In this document: positions 34,023 through 42,895 of the stretch, in pieces
How positions within the stretch are numbered: position 1 is the stretch's first letter
Layout of the letters: each line of letters opens with the position of its first letter
Source of the DNA: Nitrospinota bacterium
GTDB lineage: Bacteria; 2-12-FULL-45-22; JACOWJ01
DNA length: 46,529 bases
Assembly (NCBI GenBank): GCA_016176845.1
Contig: JACOWJ010000010.1
Span: 1-46,529 of the forward strand
Direction of reading: 5' to 3'
Notes under the pieces: model-generated
What the model saw: only the letters and a program-made list of their open reading frames with translations
Told to the model about the DNA's origin: nothing
Databases searched by the model: none
Made by a program: the position numbers and the translations under genes

Positions 34023-35555
34023 GTGCAGCCAGGATCCCGTCTTTGGTTATCCTTCGTCGCGATGCTAACGATCCTGTCCTCCGAAACCCCCAGCAGCGTT
34101 GGCATGGAGCTCGAAAACCCCTTTCAAACCTTCCTGGTTAGACCGCTGGTAGAAAGCTTCCCCAATTTAGAGCTGAGGGGCTCTCTAACGAGCGAAACGG
34201 ATTTTCTCTTGCACAACATCAACGGTGAGGCGAGGTCCAGGGGGTTTGACTTCCGAGGAGACAACCCCACGATCTCCCGTTCGGAGCAGATCTTCGAGTT
34301 GAAATACAAGTACCATCTTGCCAAGGGGATGTCCCTTGGGGGACAGTTAGACTTCCTTTATGAGGCGAGCTTCGCATTGGATGGGGGGGCGGATCGGCGC
34401 CCGAGGAAGGCCCAGAACAACTTTGAATATTTCAGGTCCTTCAAAAGGTGGTTCAGAGAGTTTTTCCTGGAAGTGCATCGAGGAAATTGGGACTTCGTGG
34501 TGGGAAAGCAGCAGCTCGTCTGGGGACGGATCGATACCGTTCGGATGATGGATCAGATCCAGCCCCGGGATATCCGGGAGTTTCACGACGATGCTACAGA
34601 TGACTGGGAGTTTACCCGACAACCCACTTGGATGGCCGTCGTTCGATACTGGCCCCTGGGAGAGACTTTAGGCCTGGAGTTTCTATTCAAGCCAGACTTT
34701 GAGCCGGATTACGTCGCCCCGGCTGGCTGGCTGCAATCGATGAGGACCATCTACCCCCTGCCCAGGAGCGTCCGCATTCTCGACATCGATCGGCCCGAAG
34801 ATACCGATCCCAGCGATTGGGAGTACGGGTTCCTGACGACCCTGCTCATCGGCTCATGGGATATGGGGCTCTCTTACTACTACGCGTGGGATAAATCGCC
34901 CACCAGCTTCACCCGGAGGATCACCGGCAGCCCAGGCCGGCCGTTGAGCCTGGTCGAACAGAAGCACACCCGACTCCATAAGCTCGGCAGCTACGTCAAC
35001 TTCTCCCCTTCCATCGGGGGAAAAGAGTGGACGTTCCGCTGGGAGAGCGTCCTGGATGTGAACAAATACCTGCCGACCCGGGCCGAATCCAGGTCCCGCA
35101 CCAACGCGTTCAGGAGAACGGGTCGTGATACCCTATCGGGATATGATGGAGTCACCAAAAGGAATCAGCTCCAGTTCTCCCTCAATGCGGATACGGCCCT
35201 CAATATCGCCCGGACCACCGATTGGTCCCTGACCCTCCAATACCTGGGGACGTATACCTTCGGGCATGACAATGACCTGTTCGGCCGGAGCTCGGGGGCG
35301 ATCGAGAAGTGGTGGCATGCCGCATCCTGGAGCATCTCGAAACCCTTCTCGGGCCGGAGGGGGATGTTCTCCACCGGCCTGACCTGGATACACGATGGCA
35401 ACTTCGGCAGCCGGACCAAGGTTAGCTGGGATCTGACGGATTATCTCACGCTCTCTGCGGCCGTTCGGTGGTTTTCCGGAAAGGATGATGACACCTATGG
35501 GGTTTTAGAGGAGATCGGCGATGAGATCGAAACGGAGATCAGTTATTCTTTTTGA
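34023..35555 (+). CDS. DUF1302-like outer-membrane beta-barrel protein
   Basis: This 510-aa protein resembles DUF1302 outer-membrane proteins. After a short hydrophobic leader (RLWLSFVAMLTILSS) come many alternating strands rich in Trp, Tyr and Arg, and the hallmark stretch WDFVVGKQQLVWGRIDTVRMMDQIQPRD. The chain ends in EISYSF, with the terminal aromatic of barrel proteins. I chose GTG at 34023, with AGAGGAG about 10 nt upstream; the frame stays open further up, but that part looks non-coding. It is predicted to pass a hydrophobic solute across the outer membrane with its LolA-like neighbours. The next gene starts inside its 3' end. Confidence 0.75.
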   Translation: MQPGSRLWLSFVAMLTILSSETPSSVGMELENPFQTFLVRPLVESFPNLELRGSLTSETDFLLHNINGEARSRGFDFRGDNPTISRSEQIFELKYKYHLAKGMSLGGQLDFLYEASFALDGGADRRPRKAQNNFEYFRSFKRWFREFFLEVHRGNWDFVVGKQQLVWGRIDTVRMMDQIQPRDIREFHDDATDDWEFTRQPTWMAVVRYWPLGETLGLEFLFKPDFEPDYVAPAGWLQSMRTIYPLPRSVRILDIDRPEDTDPSDWEYGFLTTLLIGSWDMGLSYYYAWDKSPTSFTRRITGSPGRPLSLVEQKHTRLHKLGSYVNFSPSIGGKEWTFRWESVLDVNKYLPTRAESRSRTNAFRRTGRDTLSGYDGVTKRNQLQFSLNADTALNIARTTDWSLTLQYLGTYTFGHDNDLFGRSSGAIEKWWHAASWSISKPFSGRRGMFSTGLTWIHDGNFGSRTKVSWDLTDYLTLSAAVRWFSGKDDDTYGVLEEIGDEIETEISYSF

Positions 35556-36585
35556 GACGCTCTTCCTATTGGCCATGACGAGCTCCTTATATGGGGGGCA
35601 ATGGATCAACCCGAAAGATGTGATTAAAGATCCAAATGTCGCGAGGCTAAACCATAATAAGCAAGGGCTTACAAAGCAAGAGAGCGAAGAGGTCAATCGA
35701 TATGGTCACACAGGCCTTGAGGTAATGACCTATCTAGACTGCAATGCTATGCCTGGAAAGGATAGCGACTACACACAGTACATGATTCAAGTGAACTCGT
35801 GGGGCCATATTACTCATAGGAAGCAACTGGTCAAGATCAAGTATTATTTTAAAGATTATAGAGCGTTGTTGGCCAGAGATGGGATTCAAATCGGAGATGT
35901 CGAGTATAAACGACATTTTTTCAATTTTCACCCACCAAGGACGAAGGGACGAGCAGGGGTTATGCGCCACTATGTCAGAGGAGAAGGATTTAATAAAATA
36001 GAAGACGGTTGGTCTTGGGACAACAAATTGAGAAAGATAAGTAAGAGCACAACGAGAAACAGGACGGATAGCTATGTTAACTCCGATGTTACCCTTGATG
36101 ATTTACAATATAGGGAGCCATGGGAGGAAAATCATCGGATACTTGGAATAGATAACTTCAAAGATCGCGAATGTTTTGTAATAGAATCTATAAACAAAGA
36201 CCCAAATTATTATCTAAGTAAAAGAATAATTTGGGTGGAAAAAGAAAATTTCTTGGATCTGCATATAGAGGAATACGACAGGAAAGGGCAATTGTTTAAA
36301 GTAATCGATAAGGACTGGGCCCAAGAGAAACCTTGGAACTATTGGGTGGTCCGATCTTGGGATACGTTCAATCTCCTCACGAAGTATCGGACGATCATCC
36401 TGTACTATGATTGGGTATTCGACCAGGATTTCAGCGAAAGGGAATTTTCCCAAAGGGAGCTCCCCAAAGAGAACCTGTGGAGGAGACCGAAAGACCCCCC
36501 AATCTCCGTGAACCGCGTGTCCGATTTGCCCCCACCCCCGAAGGTCAAAGGAGATTTTGGGGAGAGGGTGGAGAACCAAGGGTAA
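35521..36585 (+). CDS. second LolA/DUF1329-like secreted protein, AT-rich
   Basis: This 354-aa protein has an N-terminal signal (VILFETLFLLAMTSSLYG) and resembles a shorter form of the DUF1329/LolA-like protein 2 kb upstream: shared features are the SKRIIWVEKENFLDLHIEEYDRKGQLFKV segment and the Trp/Tyr-rich body. The reading frame overlaps the end of the barrel gene by 35 bp, so translation may be coupled. From about 35570 to 36460 its base composition is clearly more AT-rich than both neighbours, which suggests a separate origin. It may be a periplasmic carrier partner of the barrel. Confidence 0.7.
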   Translation: MRSKRRSVILFETLFLLAMTSSLYGGQWINPKDVIKDPNVARLNHNKQGLTKQESEEVNRYGHTGLEVMTYLDCNAMPGKDSDYTQYMIQVNSWGHITHRKQLVKIKYYFKDYRALLARDGIQIGDVEYKRHFFNFHPPRTKGRAGVMRHYVRGEGFNKIEDGWSWDNKLRKISKSTTRNRTDSYVNSDVTLDDLQYREPWEENHRILGIDNFKDRECFVIESINKDPNYYLSKRIIWVEKENFLDLHIEEYDRKGQLFKVIDKDWAQEKPWNYWVVRSWDTFNLLTKYRTIILYYDWVFDQDFSEREFSQRELPKENLWRRPKDPPISVNRVSDLPPPPKVKGDFGERVENQG

Positions 36586-36655
36586 GGGTCCCGAGGGTGC
36601 CGCTCCGGCTCTCAAGGGCGTTTCGAGGCGTGAGAGGCCAGAGGGAGGGGAAGAG

Positions 36656-38089
36656 ATGACGCAGGGTCCTCGGAAGAGAGAGGCGTCGAGGCAGGCGAGG
36701 GCAGGGGTCGCGGTGGAGGACTGGCCAGCGCGGGAGGGACCCGGCCCGGAGGAGGGACAGGAAAAGCAACGCTTTCGCTTCGTGGTCCTGTCCGCGGTGT
36801 GGCTGGCCGGCCTCCTCCTGATCCTCGACCGGGTGAACATCTCCCTGGCCGCTCCGATCCTCATGGACGAGCTCCGGCTCAATGGGACCCAGATGGGCAT
36901 GATCCTGAGCGCCTTCTTCTGGGGCTACATGCTGGGGAACCCCCTGGGCGGGCTCTTCGCCGATCATCTGGGCTTGCGGCGGGCAGGCACGGCCCTCCTG
37001 GTTGGCTGGTGCCTCTTCACCGTCATGACGGGGCTCTGTACCACCCCCCGGCAGTTCTACCTGGTGCGGTTCCTGATGGGGCTCACCGAGGGGGCCTCGG
37101 TCCCCTTCTTCCAGAAGCTGCAGCGCACCTGGCTGCTGCCCCAGGAGCGGGGCCGGGGCTACGCGATCTTCGAGGCCTTCGTCAAGCTGGGGGCCTGCAT
37201 TGGCTTCCCCTTCATCGGCTGGCTGATCACCCTGTTTGCCTGGTGGGGGATGTTCTTCGCCACGGCCGCCCTCACTTCCCTCGGATGCATCTACTTTTAC
37301 GTCATGATCCGGGACAGCCCCGACGGGCATCCCTGGGTCTCCGCTGGGGAAAAGGAGCGACTGCGGGAGGCCCTGGAGCAGGATGAGGTGACCAACGCCC
37401 CTGCCGCCGGCCAGGCCCAAAAGGCCTCATTCGGGGAGAACCTTCGGCAGCTGGTGGGCGATTGGGCCTTCTGGCTCCTGGCCCTCCTGGCCTTCCTGAC
37501 GACCTCCTTCTACTTTGCTGGCATGACCTGGCTTCCCGGCTACCTGGCCAAAGAGCGGGGCTATACCGTCATGAAGACGGGGATCTACCTGGTCCTACCT
37601 TACCTGGGCTCCATCGCCGGGGGGATCGCCTGCGGCTACCTGGGGGACAGGTCGGGCCGCCGGAGCCTGGTGGGAGCGGCCTTCTGTGCCCTGGGCTGCC
37701 CGGCCCTGATCGGGGCCGTATGGGTCGAGAGCCTGACGGGGGTGGTGGTCCTTCTCACCATCGCCCTCTTCTTCGCCATCGGGGCCCTCAACAGCCTGGT
37801 CACCCTGATCTACGACCTCTTCCCCTTAGAATCTTTCGGGACGAGGGTCGGGCTGCTGGGGGGGCTGGGCGGGGGTCTCTCGGGGGTGATCTCTCCCCTC
37901 CTCATCGGCTTCCTGCTGGACGTGACGGGCTCCTTCTTCTGGGGCTTCACTGTCATCGCCCTCTTCACCCTGGCGGGCGGGGTCAACTTTCTTCTGCTAT
38001 CGGCCCGAGAGAAGAATATCCGGCAGGAGAGGGAGGCCCGGGCAGCCCTATCGGCGGGAGTGGCCGCCGGGGTCCTCCAGAAGGGCTAG
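36656..38089 (+). CDS. MFS permease (anion:cation symporter-like)
   Basis: This 477-aa major facilitator resembles the ACS (anion:cation symporter) group that imports organic acids: after a polar N-terminal stretch of about 40 residues come LDRVNISLAAPILMDEL and GMILSAFFWGYMLGNPLGGLFADHLGLRRAG, the usual loop 2-3 motif, and a second-half counterpart (GYLGDRSGRRSL). Twelve hydrophobic segments can be counted. I chose ATG at 36656, with GGGAGGGG upstream; the frame is open to 36557, but those residues are low-complexity. It lies 70 bp after the AT-rich LolA-like gene and is the second permease of the block. Confidence 0.85.
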   Translation: MTQGPRKREASRQARAGVAVEDWPAREGPGPEEGQEKQRFRFVVLSAVWLAGLLLILDRVNISLAAPILMDELRLNGTQMGMILSAFFWGYMLGNPLGGLFADHLGLRRAGTALLVGWCLFTVMTGLCTTPRQFYLVRFLMGLTEGASVPFFQKLQRTWLLPQERGRGYAIFEAFVKLGACIGFPFIGWLITLFAWWGMFFATAALTSLGCIYFYVMIRDSPDGHPWVSAGEKERLREALEQDEVTNAPAAGQAQKASFGENLRQLVGDWAFWLLALLAFLTTSFYFAGMTWLPGYLAKERGYTVMKTGIYLVLPYLGSIAGGIACGYLGDRSGRRSLVGAAFCALGCPALIGAVWVESLTGVVVLLTIALFFAIGALNSLVTLIYDLFPLESFGTRVGLLGGLGGGLSGVISPLLIGFLLDVTGSFFWGFTVIALFTLAGGVNFLLLSAREKNIRQEREARAALSAGVAAGVLQKG

Positions 38090-38120
38090 AGGAGCTCCGC
38101 CTCAACGCGACCTGTGGGAA

Positions 38121-38148
38121 TGGAAAATAGGGCAGACTGGTATATAAT
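38121..38148 (+). promoter_or_regulatory. possible promoter of the URO-D-like gene
   Basis: TATAAT at 38143-38148 is a perfect -10. The -35 candidate TGGAAA (38121-38126, spacer 16) is weak. It would start transcription about 50 bp before the URO-D-like gene. Confidence 0.4.
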
Positions 38149-38204
38149 GGTTTCCCGTATAACAGGGTCAAGGTAAAGATCTCCGCCGTAGGGAGGGAAG
38201 GGAA

Positions 38205-39398
38205 ATGATTGACCTGGAAGGGATCGCGTTCGATCTCCCCCGGGCGACCCGGGGATATCAGCGGTTCGTAGCGGGCTTCCTGGGCGAGCCGGACGTTGTC
38301 CCCGTGAGCGCCCAGAGCAACGATCACACCGTCTTCCTGCTAGGCCTGAACGCCCGGCAATTTTACACCCAGCCCACCGTCGCCGTCCGGGCCCAGCTGC
38401 TGGTGGGGGAATATTACGACCTGGACCTGGTCCCCCTCTCCTACGATGTCTACAACATCGAGGCCGAGGCCCTGGGGCAGCGGCTCATCTACACCGATGC
38501 CGGCATGCCCGACGTGGACACCGACCGGCCCCTCATCGCGAAAAAAGGGGACCTGGACCGACTCGTCCCGCCCGTGCCGGGCTGTTCGGGGAGGATGCCT
38601 TACGTCCTGGAAATGTTCCGGCTCCTGCGGGAATATAGCGGGCTGCCAGCGCGCCCCTCGTTCTGCGCCCCCTTTAGCCTGGCGGTGGCCGTGAGGGGGT
38701 ACCACAACCTGATCCAGGACATCCGGCGGGATCCCCCCTTCGCCCACCGGCTCTTCGCCTTCCTGGTGGACGAGGTCCTGATCCCTTGGGTAGGAAAAAT
38801 CCGCGAGGTGATCCCTGAGGCGATCTTCCTGGTGGGGGCTGACGCCTGGTCGGCCCCTCCGCTCATCGATCTCCAGATCCAGGAGGAATATATCGTCCCC
38901 TATGCCCTCCGCCTGCAGGAGAAGGTCCCGGGGGCCTTTGTCATGCAGGGCTGGGGGGCCTCCGCCTTCTCCGAGCCGGAGCGGTTCCTGGAGACGCTCC
39001 TCCGAATGAACGTCCCCTATATCTACGCCATGGATCCGGACCCGGAGCGGATCGGGCCTGAACGCTACAAGTCCTTCGCCGCCGCGCATGATCGGCCCCT
39101 CTCCCTGGGGATCGATGCCGACCTCCTGCGAGATGGCCCCATCGAGCGGATCGTCGAGCGGATCCGGCGCTATGTGCGGGCCGGTGCCCTGGGGGGACGA
39201 TTTAGCTTCTTCTTGAATGCCATCCCTGCCGATACCCCTCCGGCCCATGTCCAGGCGGCCATTGCGGCCGTGCGGCAGTTCGGCCGCTACCCCCTGAGGG
39301 AGATCGACCGGATGGAGTTCCAGATGCCGGAGGTGGAATCGCTGGAGGCCTTCCTTCGAAGGAAAGGCGCAGCCGTCCGGGACGCTTCTTATGTTTAA
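38205..39398 (+). CDS. uroporphyrinogen decarboxylase (URO-D)-like protein
   Basis: This 397-aa protein has a URO-D-like TIM barrel, with VPVSAQSNDHTVFLLGLNARQFY, YYDLDLVPLSYDVYNIEAEALG, PSFCAPFSLAVAVRGY and LGIDADLLRDGPIERIVERIRRYV. It is probably not a haem enzyme. The wider family includes cobalamin- or CoM-linked methyltransferases (MtaA/CmuA relatives), and genes of this type often lie near HgdA/HgdB homologues in anaerobes. No corrinoid-binding protein is adjacent. AGGGAGGGAAGGG precedes the ATG. A methyl transfer or decarboxylation role is inference only. Confidence 0.75.
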   Translation: MIDLEGIAFDLPRATRGYQRFVAGFLGEPDVVPVSAQSNDHTVFLLGLNARQFYTQPTVAVRAQLLVGEYYDLDLVPLSYDVYNIEAEALGQRLIYTDAGMPDVDTDRPLIAKKGDLDRLVPPVPGCSGRMPYVLEMFRLLREYSGLPARPSFCAPFSLAVAVRGYHNLIQDIRRDPPFAHRLFAFLVDEVLIPWVGKIREVIPEAIFLVGADAWSAPPLIDLQIQEEYIVPYALRLQEKVPGAFVMQGWGASAFSEPERFLETLLRMNVPYIYAMDPDPERIGPERYKSFAAAHDRPLSLGIDADLLRDGPIERIVERIRRYVRAGALGGRFSFFLNAIPADTPPAHVQAAIAAVRQFGRYPLREIDRMEFQMPEVESLEAFLRRKGAAVRDASYV

Positions 39399-39418
39399 CT
39401 CAAGAGGAGGTCTTCACC

Positions 39419-39634
39419 ATGGTCACGGAACAGGGGAGTCAGACGGCCAAAAGGGCTGCGGCCCTCCGGGCGGTCGAATCGGAGCGGCCCGCTGAAGAGA
39501 GGATCCTTGATGATCCCTACGCCGCCACCTTTGCCGGTCCGGAGGAGGTCGAGCAGGCCTGCCAGCGATACGCCCCCAGGGAGAATGCTCCCCTGGAGCC
39601 GACGTATCACATTGCTACTGCCGTGGCCCTGTGA
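39419..39634 (+). pseudogene. N-terminal fragment of an LCM-type SAM-dependent methyltransferase
   Basis: Only about 71 codons remain. SQTAKRAAALRAVESERPAEE followed by RILDDPYAATFAG matches the N-terminal signature of the leucine carboxyl methyltransferase-like family (about 280 aa), which lacks its SAM-binding core here. After the TGA no frame continues the homology. It has a good ribosome-binding site (AAGAGGAGG) and may be expressed as a short peptide. It is most likely a remnant left by a deletion that also removed the start of the following HgdB-like gene. Confidence 0.6.
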
Positions 39635-39779
39635 GGGCGCCCATCTTCCAAGGGCTGCGGCATCGCCAGGGGCCCCCCTTGGAGTCCACCCCGGCCCATT
39701 CCATCCAGGGGGTCGCGGAGGGAACCGAAGGAGATTCGGAAGGCACCGGAAAACGAAGGGACGAAGGAAGGAGAGCGAG

Positions 39780-40621
39780 ATGCGTGCACTCAGAGCACTG
39801 GAAGAGATCCGAGGCGTCAATATCCCCACGCCCTTCTTCTTCGTATTCACCATCCCAAGAGGTTCGACCATGGCGCCCTCCAGCTCTATCAGACCCAGGT
39901 CGAGCGATTCAAGGAGGGACTCGAGGGGCTCATCGGCGCCGAGATCTCCGACGAGTCGCTCCGGGAGGCCATCCGGGTCTACAACCGGAACCGGGAGCTC
40001 CTGAAAGAACTGTTCGACCTGCGAAGATCGGACACCCCGCCACTCTCCGGCGCTGAGGCCCTCGAGATCCTCAACGCGGGGTTCCGGATGCCTAAGGAGG
40101 AGCACACGGCGCTGCTGGAAAGACTGCTCCAGGAGATCTCCCAGAGTCCTCCGGCCCCGAGGGGAGGTCCCCAATACCGGCTGATGATCAATGGCAGCCC
40201 CCTGAACAATCCCGAATTTATCCAGACCATCGAGGAGCTGGGGGGCCTGGTGGTGATCGATGAGTTGTGCACGGGCGCCCGGTACTTCTGGGACCCGGTG
40301 GATGCCTCCCTGCCCCCCCTCGAAGCCCTCTCGATGCGCTACCTGTATCATTTCCCCTGTGCCAGGATGTACCCCTCGGAGGAGCGGTTTAAACGGGTGA
40401 TCAACCTGGCCAAGGAGTACAAGGTTCATGGGGTGATCACGCAAATGATCCGCTACTGCACGCCGTACACGCGCGATCAGGTCCTGCTGCAGGAGAAGCT
40501 GGAGGAAGAGGGGATCCCGGTCCTCTCCCTGGATGTGGAATATGGCCAGGGAGGCGTCGGGGCGATCCGGACCCGGGTCCAGGCCTTTTTGGAGATGTTG
40601 GAAGGGAGGAGTGCGCGATGA
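39780..40621 (+). pseudogene. truncated, frameshifted HgdB-like gene
   Basis: From about 39857 to the stop at 40619-40621, one frame gives RFDHGALQLYQTQVERFKEG and onward through GAEALEILNAGFRMPKEEH, the C-terminal two-thirds of an HgdB/BcrC protein. Just before this, NIPTPFFFVFTIP lies in another frame starting at ATG 39780, so a one-base loss near 39855 is likely. The N-terminal about 100 residues, including the Cys/Sec position, are missing. The last part could be translated from ATG 40088 (177 aa). The next gene overlaps its stop (ATGA). Confidence 0.75.
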
Positions 40622-41886
40622 AGCGGCTAGAAAAAACCGATTTGAGCAAATGCGAGGAATTGATCCGGGTTCTCGAGGAGGCGAAATCCCAGGCCGAGAC
40701 CCCGGTCGATGCCGCGGCGTATGATCTGTGGGCCCAGTATTATCGAAGGTTGATCCGGGCCAAATCCCAAGGGAGGCTGATCGTGGGCCACAACTGGTTC
40801 ACCCCCATCGACATCTGCCGGGCGATGGAGATGGAGCCCCTGTGCATCAACGGGTACGCCCAGATCATGGCAGTGACGCTGGGCCTGGAGGGAGGAGTCT
40901 CCGGGGCGTCCAAGGCCGCCGGGCTGGCCCCCGAGCTGTGCGGGAGCCATATCTCCAGCCCGGGCGTGGCCTTGAAGGGGTGGATGGTCGAGCCGGACGT
41001 GGCCGTCTGGAATCACGGCCCCTGCGACAACACCGCCAAGCACGGGGAGCTCTTCACGGAGCTCTTCGGCATCCCGGGCTTCTTCCTGGACCCGCCCTAC
41101 CGGGGGGAGGACGAGGCCGAGATCGCCTACTATACCGAGCAGCTGAGGGGATTGGTCCGGTTCCTGGAGGACCTGACCGGCCGGCCGATGGATTGGGATC
41201 GGTTGCGGGAAGTGATGCGGCTCTCGGCGGAGATCGTCAACCTGCGCAAAGAGATCAACGAGTTGAGGAAGGCCGTCCCCTGTCCCTCCAGCATCCGGTG
41301 GACGGGGAATTACCTGACCATCTTCTCCTTCATCTGGTCCGGGACCCCCGAAGGGGTGGCGTTTCACCGGCTGATGCGGGACGAGATGAAGAAGCGGGTC
41401 GCGCAGGGCCAGGGCTTCATCCCTCAGGAGAACTACCGGGTGATGTTCGTGGGGCTGCCCGCCGCCTATGATGCGGATTTCATCAACTGGATGCAGGTAG
41501 AGAAGGGGATCAGCGTAGTCTCAGAGCCCGGCATTTCCCATTACCTCGGCTGGGAGCCTGATTACAGCAAGCCCCTGGAGAGCCTGGCCCGCTGCCGGAC
41601 CTACACCACCTGCTGGGCGATGCAGGGGCCTTTGAAGGAGATGTGGATCCCCGATGCCGTGGCCGCCGCCAGGGAGTATCACGTCGATGGCGTGATGTGC
41701 TGGCCGGCCCGGGGATGCCGTCAGTACCCGGCGGCCCTGCGCGCGGTGGCCGATGCGATCAAGCGGGAGGTGGGGATTCCCGTCGTCATGATGGTGGACT
41801 CCGACTTCAACGATCCCTTCTTCGTCTCCGCCGAAGAGCTGATGGACAATGTGGAGAAGGCCCTGGAGATCATCGACAAAAAGTAG
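40618..41886 (+). CDS. second HgdA/BcrB-like dehydratase family subunit
   Basis: This 422-aa protein belongs to the 2-hydroxyacyl-CoA dehydratase/benzoyl-CoA reductase superfamily. Candidate cluster Cys are C108 (APELCGSH) and C136 (NHGPCDN), with others in TYTTCWAMQG and VMCWPARGCRQYP. It is intact and overlaps the stop of the broken HgdB-like gene by four bases, so the two were once a translationally coupled pair. With its own partner broken, it might now pair with the UGA-containing HgdB-like protein at 26.6 kb, or be on the way to decay. It is the last gene of the accessory block. Confidence 0.85.
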   Translation: MKRLEKTDLSKCEELIRVLEEAKSQAETPVDAAAYDLWAQYYRRLIRAKSQGRLIVGHNWFTPIDICRAMEMEPLCINGYAQIMAVTLGLEGGVSGASKAAGLAPELCGSHISSPGVALKGWMVEPDVAVWNHGPCDNTAKHGELFTELFGIPGFFLDPPYRGEDEAEIAYYTEQLRGLVRFLEDLTGRPMDWDRLREVMRLSAEIVNLRKEINELRKAVPCPSSIRWTGNYLTIFSFIWSGTPEGVAFHRLMRDEMKKRVAQGQGFIPQENYRVMFVGLPAAYDADFINWMQVEKGISVVSEPGISHYLGWEPDYSKPLESLARCRTYTTCWAMQGPLKEMWIPDAVAAAREYHVDGVMCWPARGCRQYPAALRAVADAIKREVGIPVVMMVDSDFNDPFFVSAEELMDNVEKALEIIDKK

Positions 41887-42895
41887 TTGTCTACTTTCCT
41901 GATTTTCTTGCGATCTGGTGCCATCGAAAGGCCGATGGCACCAGCCGGTACATCTCTGGATTCTCCCGCCGATTCTGCTCGTAGGAGATGGGACAAAAGA
42001 GGTCTGTCTTCATGCGACAATGGCAACGCAAATCGCTAAAAAATTTACTAACAAAAGTACTGTGCCCTCAGACCATCATGAAGTGGGTTGCCAGGCTGTC
42101 CATCAAACGTATCCAGCAAGAAACTCATACGGTTGGCACTCAGTACAGCTCCACAGAATTAAGTGCCCAGTGGGATGGGATTGCTTCGTCGCTAGCGCTC
42201 CTCGCAATGACAAAATCAGGTCATTGCGAGGAGCGCTAGCGACGAAGCAATCTCTAACAGGACAACCTTTTACGTGGAGGGGTACTCAGGGTTACGGCGA
42301 GCCGTTTTCTAACGGCTTTCTTTGGATAATCGACACCCGTATTGCCTCGAGTGCCGGGAAAATTCTTGCTGTGCTGGCCTTCAACGTCCTCCATCACCAT
42401 TTGAGCGCGGCAGCGCCGTCGCTGCAAAGCGTCCACTGCGTCGCGGTCTCTGTGGCGATATCGTGGACGGGTGAAGCCATAGCCGATTTCCTCCAAAGAG
42501 CCTGCCCTGGACCTGATCCACCCACCTCCCCTGTGCGCATCGGTTTCACGAACTGGATCTTGGAAAACAGACCCATGTCTCCGCCGAGGGATCGTCCGTT
42601 GGGACTCGCAATGGCTAAATGACCAGAGGATCGAGAAACTCTAAAGCCAACAACTGGGGAAAGTTTCATAGTCGATTTAGACGCCCCACATTAAGGCCCT
42701 TAACGATAACATTTAACCTCAAGAAGGCTACATCCATAAGTAGGGGAAGTCAAGCAAGTTTTTTGGCTTACGTCAGGTCTTAAGCAGATGGCCAAGTACC
42801 AGATCCTCAAAGGGGAAAGGACGGAAAGAGGCAAGGCTAGTGTCGAAGAGGGAAGACTGTGGTCCCCTCTTTAATTTTTAAGGATTGTTGAGTGT
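41887..42895. other. about 1 kb without a recognisable gene
   Basis: This stretch holds a perfect palindrome (42179-42252) and several short open frames with no recognisable protein features. Composition varies along it, and it looks like decayed or foreign DNA. I cannot assign any product. It marks the end of the catabolic block. Confidence 0.6.
42179..42252. repeat. perfect 33-bp-arm palindrome (CATTGCGAGGAGCGCTAGCG)
   Basis: Arms 42179-42211 and 42220-42252 are exact reverse complements around an 8-nt loop. It is a second copy of the family at 27873-27945, but with perfect arms, suggesting recent arrival. Confidence 0.9.

Noticed and set aside
39419-39660. TGA at 39632-39634 as a second selenocysteine codon
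   Set aside because: No frame continues the methyltransferase homology after it, the position is not a conserved Cys, and I see no well-placed hairpin.
42254-42669. Open frames on both strands in 42.2-42.7 kb as a transposase remnant
   Set aside because: I could not find any transposase motif or terminal repeats in either strand, so no call is justified.
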